A stretch of DNA of 7,731 nt from Bacteroidota bacterium (GTDB lineage: Bacteria; Bacteroidota; Bacteroidia; Bacteroidales; VadinHA17): positions 1 through 7,731 of the forward strand of contig JAUWMO010000158.1 in NCBI GenBank assembly GCA_030613125.1, written 5' to 3'. Below the pieces are notes generated by a model. The model had not been told where the DNA came from. It saw only the letters and a list, made by a program, of their open reading frames with translations, and made no database searches. Position numbers and translations under genes: made by a program. Below, in pieces: positions 1 through 5,142 of this stretch (position 1 is the first letter of the stretch; each line of letters begins with the position of its first letter).

Positions 1-1
1 C

Positions 2-56
2 CAGCATTCAATAATTAATTAACATTCAGAACTTTAAATAAAGCTTTAAACAAATG
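2..56 (+). repeat. Direct repeat copy 1 of the gene leader
   Basis: This stretch matches bases 206-260 at a constant offset of 204 bases, with 48 of 55 positions identical by eye. The central 24 bases (13-36 and 217-240) match perfectly. Copy 2 is the immediate leader of the first large gene and ends on its ATG; copy 1 also ends on an ATG at 54-56. Each copy contains the palindrome TTAATTAA and two CATTCA hexamers whose starts are 18 bases apart. The copies look like a tandem duplication of a 5' untranslated or regulatory region, with the intervening 149 bases different. Function is unknown. Confidence 0.8.
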
Positions 57-59
57 AAC

Positions 60-141
60 CCCTCATCCTTAAGTTGGTTAAATTTAGAGGTACAAGAACA
101 AAAGGGCATGTATAAAGATATAATGCTTCTAAGGATGAGGG
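60..141. repeat. Segment bounded by 12-bp perfect inverted repeats
   Basis: Bases 60-71 (ccctcatcctta) are the exact reverse complement of bases 130-141 (taaggatgaggg), with 58 bases between them. The segment lies between the two leader repeats. It could form an RNA stem-loop in a transcript from upstream, or be a very small non-autonomous insertion (MITE-like) with terminal inverted repeats. I see no convincing target-site duplication directly outside the arms, although the short word gaac occurs at 56-59 and 148-151. No U-tract follows the right arm, so an intrinsic terminator is unlikely. Confidence 0.5.
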
Positions 142-205
142 CTCACCGAACACCATTAAAAATTAATTAACTTGTGAGGTAACAGGTACCAGAGGATTTA
201 GCTAT

Positions 206-260
206 CAGCATTCAACAATTAATTAACATTCAGAACTTTACATAAAACTTACTACATATG
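206..260 (+). repeat. Direct repeat copy 2, leader of the first gene
   Basis: This is the second copy of the 55-base repeat described at 2-56, and it runs straight into the ATG at 258. Differences from copy 1 cluster in the last 20 bases, while the block around aattaattaac is fully conserved. That word also occurs a third time at 161-171. The position suggests a 5' untranslated or regulatory element. I could not find a TTTG/TAnnTTTG promoter pair within it. Confidence 0.75.
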
Positions 261-2474
261 AAAAAGATTATCAAACGAATAGTGAAACCAATGAATAGAA
301 TTAAACTCATCTTAATTGGAATAATGATCGTACAAGCGGTATTTTCTCAGCGGTATGAAGATATTCCATATATACAGGATCTTGCACAAAAATTTGAGTT
401 AAGCAGCCAAAGCTCAGGAAATGAATTACTCCAGGTGAGAAGCGACAGGAATAAAATCATCAATGTATTATCTGCAAAAGGTCTATTGCAACCCTGGGAG
501 AACAATCTTGTAAAAGATCAACTCTATCCTTTTATGGCTGATCTTAAAATAATAGCCTTTGAAGTCTATCAGAATCAGTTTTTTTATCTTACCGAAAAGG
601 TAGTTTTTAGCAATTCATGGGCAGGAAAGATTTATGTAGAACATAGCATGCCTAACAGTTCTCAATTCTGTATTGGTGCTGACTTATCAATAATGATCGC
701 TCAAAAGGGGGAATTAGCTTTTTTTAAAAATGGACGGAAAATCTGGGATAAAAACTTAAAAAACTTTGATCCGGTTGAACTCCTGTATGATAAAGGCAAA
801 TCACGGTTTCTCATTCTGTCAAAAAATTCCATTTACATTTTTGATCTAATAAATCAAAAATTGGGGAAAAAACATGAGGGTGAAAATCTAACTGCACTGG
901 CCCTTTCAAAGAGTAAAAATCAAATTGTGGTTGGGACCTTAGATGGAATTTATTATTTGGATGGGAATTCATTTGAAATATCATCTCCTCTGGATAAAAA
1001 GCTGCCTGATAGCAAAATCTCCTGTATTCGTGAAATCAATGGTAAACTCTGGTTTGGTTCATCACGTGGAGCCTTTGTCCTACGCGATGATGGTAAATTT
1101 GATTACTATGCATCAAAACGCTGGTTGGTTGATGATAAAGTTATAGATATTTCTGCAGGACCGGAAAACAGTGTACTGGTGCTAAGTGAAACAGGATTAA
1201 GTAAAATTATATTTACTGAAATGACTCTGGCTGAAAAAGCTGAATATTTCCAGGAAGTTCAAAGATTAAGGCATATTCGGTTTGGGTTTTCATCTGAAAC
1301 AACTTTAGCTACACCTGGTGACCTTTCTACGGCGATCCTTCACGATACTGACAATGACGGACTTTGGACATCAATGTATCTGGCAGGAGAGTTGTTCCGT
1401 TATAGTGCCACGAAATCAGACGATGCTCTTCAAAATGCTTATGAAGCATTTGAAGCCATGGAAAGGCTGACTGAAATAAGTGGCATAAAGGGATTTCCAG
1501 CAAGAACCTATGAAATTGACAGCTATCAGTCAAGTGATACTGATCCTGATATGCCAGAAGATCAAAAAATTTGGCGACTTACTGAAGACAAACGATGGAG
1601 ATGGAAATCTACTACAAGTAGTGATGAATCATGCGGGCACTTTTTTGTTTATGCACTGTTTGCAGAATTAGTGCCTGATAAAGAATGGAAAGATCGGGCT
1701 ATTCATCAAATTAAAATTGAAATGGATCATATTATTGAAAATGACTGGTACCTGGTCACATGGAATGGAGAAATAACTCAATGGGGAAGATGGAATCCTG
1801 ACTATGTTAACAGCTTTCCAATTACAGTAGGTGACCGCCGCCTGAATTCAACCTTAATAATTGCTTTCCTTCAAACCGCGTATCACTTTACCGGAGAGGA
1901 AATTTACAAGGAAAAAGCATTTGAACTTATGAAGGACCATGGTTATGATGAAAACGCCAGCCACCCTGCAACGGTAATTGGAAAAGTTGAAGGACAATTA
2001 TTAAGTAATACCTGGAATCATTCCGATGATGAAATGTATTTCCTGACTGTTCCTGCTTTTGTAAAATATGCATTTGACGATGAATTAAAAACGAAATTTT
2101 TTGAAGCATCAAAAAGCCATTGGGAAATTGAACGATCTGAAAAGAATCCGTTATGGAATTTTATTTATGCCCTTATAGGAGGAGAAGATTTTGACCTGGA
2201 AGAATCAGTCTGGTGGCTCAAAGAATTCCCCATGGATCTCATATCATGGAATGTAAATAATAGTCACAGGCAGGATTTAACCAGAGTTGAGCCAAACTTC
2301 AGAAGACAGGAATATACCGAAGTGCTGCCAAAGGATGAACGCCCAATGCACTTACATAACAATGCATACAGAAACAATGGCGGTAGCGACGGCAGAAGGG
2401 AATACCCGCCATATATATATCTTTTGCCTTATTGGTTAGGGCGATATGTTGAGGCCATTGTACCAGCAAACTAA
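258..2474 (+). CDS. Secreted propeller plus helical-domain protein, copy A
   Basis: The product has 738 residues. The N-terminus holds a basic stretch and then a typical export signal, with probable cleavage around residue 30 (after VQAVFS). An inner ATG at 291 (residue 12) would give a more usual signal-peptide length, so the start is uncertain. Residues about 60-320 form a degenerate beta-propeller; the best Reg_prop-like repeats are near 224 (VVGTLDGIYYLDG) and 264 (LWFGSSRGAFVL). After a linker with RHIR (338-341) comes a mostly helical domain of about 370 residues, possibly an alpha/alpha toroid as in many glycoside hydrolases and lyases. Motifs shared with the paralogue at 5143-7353 are DTDNDG (363-368, DxDxDG calcium-loop pattern), TSSDE..GH (453-461), QWGRW (508-512), DDE (590-592) and P-x-D...W...NS (658-669). 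There is no transmembrane helix or kinase domain after the propeller, so it is not a complete hybrid two-component sensor. The function is unknown; an extracellular or periplasmic glycan-active enzyme is an inference. Confidence 0.85.
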   Translation: MKKIIKRIVKPMNRIKLILIGIMIVQAVFSQRYEDIPYIQDLAQKFELSSQSSGNELLQVRSDRNKIINVLSAKGLLQPWENNLVKDQLYPFMADLKIIAFEVYQNQFFYLTEKVVFSNSWAGKIYVEHSMPNSSQFCIGADLSIMIAQKGELAFFKNGRKIWDKNLKNFDPVELLYDKGKSRFLILSKNSIYIFDLINQKLGKKHEGENLTALALSKSKNQIVVGTLDGIYYLDGNSFEISSPLDKKLPDSKISCIREINGKLWFGSSRGAFVLRDDGKFDYYASKRWLVDDKVIDISAGPENSVLVLSETGLSKIIFTEMTLAEKAEYFQEVQRLRHIRFGFSSETTLATPGDLSTAILHDTDNDGLWTSMYLAGELFRYSATKSDDALQNAYEAFEAMERLTEISGIKGFPARTYEIDSYQSSDTDPDMPEDQKIWRLTEDKRWRWKSTTSSDESCGHFFVYALFAELVPDKEWKDRAIHQIKIEMDHIIENDWYLVTWNGEITQWGRWNPDYVNSFPITVGDRRLNSTLIIAFLQTAYHFTGEEIYKEKAFELMKDHGYDENASHPATVIGKVEGQLLSNTWNHSDDEMYFLTVPAFVKYAFDDELKTKFFEASKSHWEIERSEKNPLWNFIYALIGGEDFDLEESVWWLKEFPMDLISWNVNNSHRQDLTRVEPNFRRQEYTEVLPKDERPMHLHNNAYRNNGGSDGRREYPPYIYLLPYWLGRYVEAIVPAN

Positions 2475-2545
2475 TAGATGATGGTTTAGTTATTTTAAAA
2501 AACAGTTTAGCAGGAAATTAAGAAAAAATCAATTATCAGAAAAGC

Positions 2546-3712
2546 ATGATAAAAGTATTAACCAGGCATTTGATTTTTTCAATTGTAATTGTATCGCTAA
2601 CTGAGTGCAATTGTGCCGATATAAAAAACAATCTACAAGTTATTCCAATGACCGAAAAGCAGATAACGTTTTCACCAAAAACCCATGCCCTTGATAATAA
2701 TGACAATTTCTCTCCTGACGGACGGTTCTTATGCTATGACACTCGTGGAACAATTTATAATGAGAACCTGGCGAATTCAAAATCAATTGAGAAAGTAGAA
2801 ATTTCAACAGGATTAGAAACTGTTTTATGGAATCCTCCATCAGTCACAGGAGAAGAAGCTGCTCCCGGAGTTGCCGCTGTCTCATTTCACCCCTGTGAAA
2901 ACAAGGTTATATTCATTCATGGACCTTTTATTGAAGAAGTACAAGAACGTGGATACTACAGTATCCGCAACCGGACAGGAATAGAAGTGGATGGTCAGGG
3001 AAATAAAACATCCGTTAAACTTGATATGCGTGATGTAAAAAATAAAAAAACAACTCCCGGAGCGCATCGCGGAGGTACGCATCGTCATGAATACACCAGA
3101 AAAGGAAACCGCATTGGGTTTACATACGATGATTACCTTGTACAGGAGTATGATCGTACCATAGGTTTTATGCAACCAGATAAGAATACACCATCAGGCT
3201 ATACTCACTACTTTTCGGTCATTTTAAAACCCGCGAAAAATGGGGAATCCAAACCCGGAGAAATTGAAAAAGCTTATGGTGATTCATGGGTTGATGCTGA
3301 AGGAAGTATGCGTGCTTTCATAGGAAAAGTGAGGGCTCTTAATGGCAAAGATTACGAAAATGATCTATTTGTTGCTGACATTCCAACTGACATTGATATT
3401 ACTACATCCTGGTCAGGTACACAAGATAAATACCCTGAACCACCTAAGGGCATTACCATAAGGCGATTGACAACCGGAATGAAAATTAGTGGTATTATCA
3501 GAGGTTCCTTTAAGGGAGAAAAGATTGTTTTCATTGCGGAGGATAATCAAGGCGTAAATCAAATCTTTGTGATAAACTCAGATGGATCTGGAAAACCGGC
3601 TTCGCAAATTACAAATCACAAAAATAATGTAGAAGCTGTTCGATGGCATAATTCTGATAACTGGATTTTCTATATAAGTAAAGAAGAAAGAAAAAAAGCG
3701 GCGAAAGAATAA
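2546..3712 (+). CDS. Exported YidR/DUF3748-like beta-propeller protein
   Basis: The product has 388 residues and is related to the uncharacterised E. coli YidR (DUF3748), a TolB-like beta-propeller family. I base this on recalled family signatures in matching order: QITFSP (39-44), FSPDGR with YDTR after it, HGP (125-127), RGGTHRH (175-181; RGGSHVH in YidR) and FTYDD (192-196; FTYND in YidR). YidR homologues in enterobacteria have no export signal. This one opens with a hydrophobic leader ending in LTEC, so it is probably exported; Glu before Cys makes a poor lipobox. The conserved HxH (H179, H181) could bind metal, but that is inference, as is the distant resemblance to oligogalacturonate lyase (PL22) propellers. 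The C-terminus stops about 10 residues after the last recognisable blade strand (WIFYIS), whereas YidR continues for roughly 50 more, so the last blade appears to be missing. An A7 run precedes the stop (see 3691-3762). It lies 71 bp after the first gene. Confidence 0.8.
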   Translation: MIKVLTRHLIFSIVIVSLTECNCADIKNNLQVIPMTEKQITFSPKTHALDNNDNFSPDGRFLCYDTRGTIYNENLANSKSIEKVEISTGLETVLWNPPSVTGEEAAPGVAAVSFHPCENKVIFIHGPFIEEVQERGYYSIRNRTGIEVDGQGNKTSVKLDMRDVKNKKTTPGAHRGGTHRHEYTRKGNRIGFTYDDYLVQEYDRTIGFMQPDKNTPSGYTHYFSVILKPAKNGESKPGEIEKAYGDSWVDAEGSMRAFIGKVRALNGKDYENDLFVADIPTDIDITTSWSGTQDKYPEPPKGITIRRLTTGMKISGIIRGSFKGEKIVFIAEDNQGVNQIFVINSDGSGKPASQITNHKNNVEAVRWHNSDNWIFYISKEERKKAAKE

Positions 3713-3762
3713 AGGTATTTAGTACACAAATTTATGCTTCGCCGCAACGTAAAGGAATTTAA
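3691..3762 (+). other. A7 slippery tract and -1 frame extension of the YidR-like gene
   Basis: Bases 3691-3697 are seven A residues placed in the reading frame as A AAA AAA, a classic -1 slippage heptamer. The annotated frame ends at 3710-3712. If the ribosome slips by -1, or if one base is missing from the sequence here, the reading frame stays open for 21 codons from 3697 to 3759 and stops at 3760-3762, giving about 405 residues. The added peptide starts SGERIKVFST, which resembles the strand after the last blade in YidR-like proteins (SGEVEYLT from memory). Even so the product would be shorter than YidR. The feature could equally be an indel, a decaying 3' end or chance. Confidence 0.3.
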
Positions 3763-3812
3763 ATGAAATACTAAAACTTAAATAGTAATGAAATAACTGA
3801 AAATATAAAATT

Positions 3813-5057
3813 ATGGAATCAACCGGATTAAAAAAGATTGTTTTATATGTATTTGTTACCCTTACTGCTTTTCTTTTCTTTGGCGGTAAATATGACCAAA
3901 ACTCTTCTGCAGAATTTCCTTTTCATGAAAATCTTCAAATTTCTGAAGGAATTAAAGAAAAACCAAAGACTCAATCGTCTAAAGTTGTAACTAATAACGA
4001 AAATTATGCAGAAATTATAAACACTAAGGTTATTTGTAAACAGCCGGGCAAATACATTGGCTGGCCCAGTATTACACAAACCCGGTCGGGGGAACTGTTA
4101 GTCGTCTTTTCCGGTAACCGCGATGCTCATGTATGCCCGTTTGGAATTACTCAAATGATTCGCAGTACTGATAATGGTGAGACCTGGAGTGATCCCGAAA
4201 CAATAAACAATACTCCACTTGATGACCGCGATGCAGGAATCCTTGAAACAAAAAACAGAACCTTATTGGTAAACTGGTTTACCTCTCTGGCTTTTAATAC
4301 AAAAAAACATTATGAAAGGAACCCATCATGGAAGCGCCACGCAGATAAATTAGGAGACGAGACAAAAAAATACTGGATAGGAAACTGGACCAGGCGGTCC
4401 TTAAACGGTGGGCAATCCTGGGAAGAACCTGTAAAACAACTTGTTTCTGCACCACATGGACCAATTGAACTTTCCGATGGCCGATTGCTATATGTTGGTA
4501 CTGCCTGGGTTAATGATAAGAAAGTTATCGGCGTGGAACAATCGACGGACGATGGACAATCATGGCAACTAATTTCCACGGTTCCAATTAACACCCAAGA
4601 CCAGATAGTTGTATCCCATGAACCCCATGTAGTTGAACTTATTAATGGCAAACTTGTGGTTATGATTCGGTACCAACCATCTGACCGCGAGCAGTCATTT
4701 CTCAGGCAATCTGAAAGCTACGATGGAGGTAAAAGCTGGACCACAAGCAAAAAAACAAGTATATGGGGTTATCCACCTCATCTTATTCAATTAAAAAACG
4801 GGTGGCTTTTAGTTTCTTATGGAGTTCGTCGAAAACCTTTTGGAGAAAAGGCCTGTATTAGTAAGGATGGTGGTGAAACATGGGAAACAGACAAAGAAAT
4901 AATGATAAATTTTGCTATAAATTCTGACCTGGGCTATCCGGCATCTGTTCAGCTTGATGATGGTTCAATTTTAACAGTTTATTATCAGATTGATAAAAAG
5001 GGTGAAAAAACCAGCGTGATGAGTACTCACTGGCGGTTAAAGGAAGATATGTTTTAA
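3813..5057 (+). CDS. Exported sialidase-superfamily (Asp-box) protein
   Basis: The product has 414 residues. A hydrophobic leader (residues about 7-24) is followed by a polar linker to residue 65, so it is exported or membrane-anchored; a cleavage site after NSSA near residue 33 is possible. The body carries five Asp-boxes (S-x-D/N-x-G-x-[ST]-W) at residues 118-125, 196-203, 244-251, 302-309 and 350-357, the signature turns of six-bladed sialidase (BNR) propellers. Other family-like segments are DDRDAGILE, HEPHVVEL followed by VVMIR, and GYPASVQLDDGSILTVYY near the C-terminus. Asp-boxes are structural and do not define the substrate. I do not see the FRIP motif of classical GH33 sialidases, so sialic acid should not be assumed. 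Members of this broad family often sit in glycan-degradation clusters, which fits the neighbours. It lies 100 bp after the YidR-like gene and 85 bp before the next gene. Confidence 0.85.
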   Translation: MESTGLKKIVLYVFVTLTAFLFFGGKYDQNSSAEFPFHENLQISEGIKEKPKTQSSKVVTNNENYAEIINTKVICKQPGKYIGWPSITQTRSGELLVVFSGNRDAHVCPFGITQMIRSTDNGETWSDPETINNTPLDDRDAGILETKNRTLLVNWFTSLAFNTKKHYERNPSWKRHADKLGDETKKYWIGNWTRRSLNGGQSWEEPVKQLVSAPHGPIELSDGRLLYVGTAWVNDKKVIGVEQSTDDGQSWQLISTVPINTQDQIVVSHEPHVVELINGKLVVMIRYQPSDREQSFLRQSESYDGGKSWTTSKKTSIWGYPPHLIQLKNGWLLVSYGVRRKPFGEKACISKDGGETWETDKEIMINFAINSDLGYPASVQLDDGSILTVYYQIDKKGEKTSVMSTHWRLKEDMF

Positions 5058-5071
5058 TCAGGCGATGGTTA

Positions 5072-5104
5072 TTAGATCTCAATCTGGATTGCTTTGAGAT
5101 CTGA
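5072..5104 (+). other. Intergenic stem-loop
   Basis: The arms agatctcaa (5074-5082) and ttgagatct (5094-5102) are perfect reverse complements around an 11-base loop. The stem extends by one G-U and one A-U pair to 5072 and 5104. The nearest T-run (5119-5123) starts about 14 bases after the stem, so this is a poor intrinsic terminator. It may mark the 3' end of the upstream transcript, protect it, or be an operator overlapping the candidate promoter at 5093-5123. Confidence 0.55.
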
Positions 5105-5123
5105 ATAAATAATCGTAATTTTT
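5093..5123 (+). promoter_or_regulatory. Candidate Bacteroidota-type promoter for the fourth gene
   Basis: TTTG at 5093-5096 is followed, after 19 bases, by TAATTTTT at 5116-5123. This matches seven of eight positions of the TAnnTTTG box at the spacing known for the primary sigma factor of Bacteroidota. The start codon at 5143 lies 19 bases downstream, leaving a short leader. In AT-rich sequence such a match can occur by chance, and the TTTG lies in the stem-loop at 5072-5104. Confidence 0.35.
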
Positions 5124-5142
5124 AACAATAATTAATCCTATT

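Noticed and set aside
54..170. Open frame of 38 codons starting at the ATG of leader copy 1
   Set aside because: It is short, resembles no family I know, spans both arms of the inverted repeat and has no ribosome-binding signal. It is kept only as part of the leader-duplication finding.
4310..4651. Minus-strand open frame of 113 codons
   Set aside because: It lies entirely inside the sialidase-superfamily gene, whose Asp-boxes clearly fix the real frame; the composition is that of an antisense shadow.
3813..5057. Genuine sialic-acid-cleaving GH33 sialidase
   Set aside because: Asp-boxes show the fold only. I could not find the FRIP motif or assign the arginine triad with confidence, so a specific activity is not claimed.
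5072..5104. Intrinsic terminator
   Set aside because: The hairpin is good, but no T-tract follows directly; the nearest T-run starts about 14 bases downstream.
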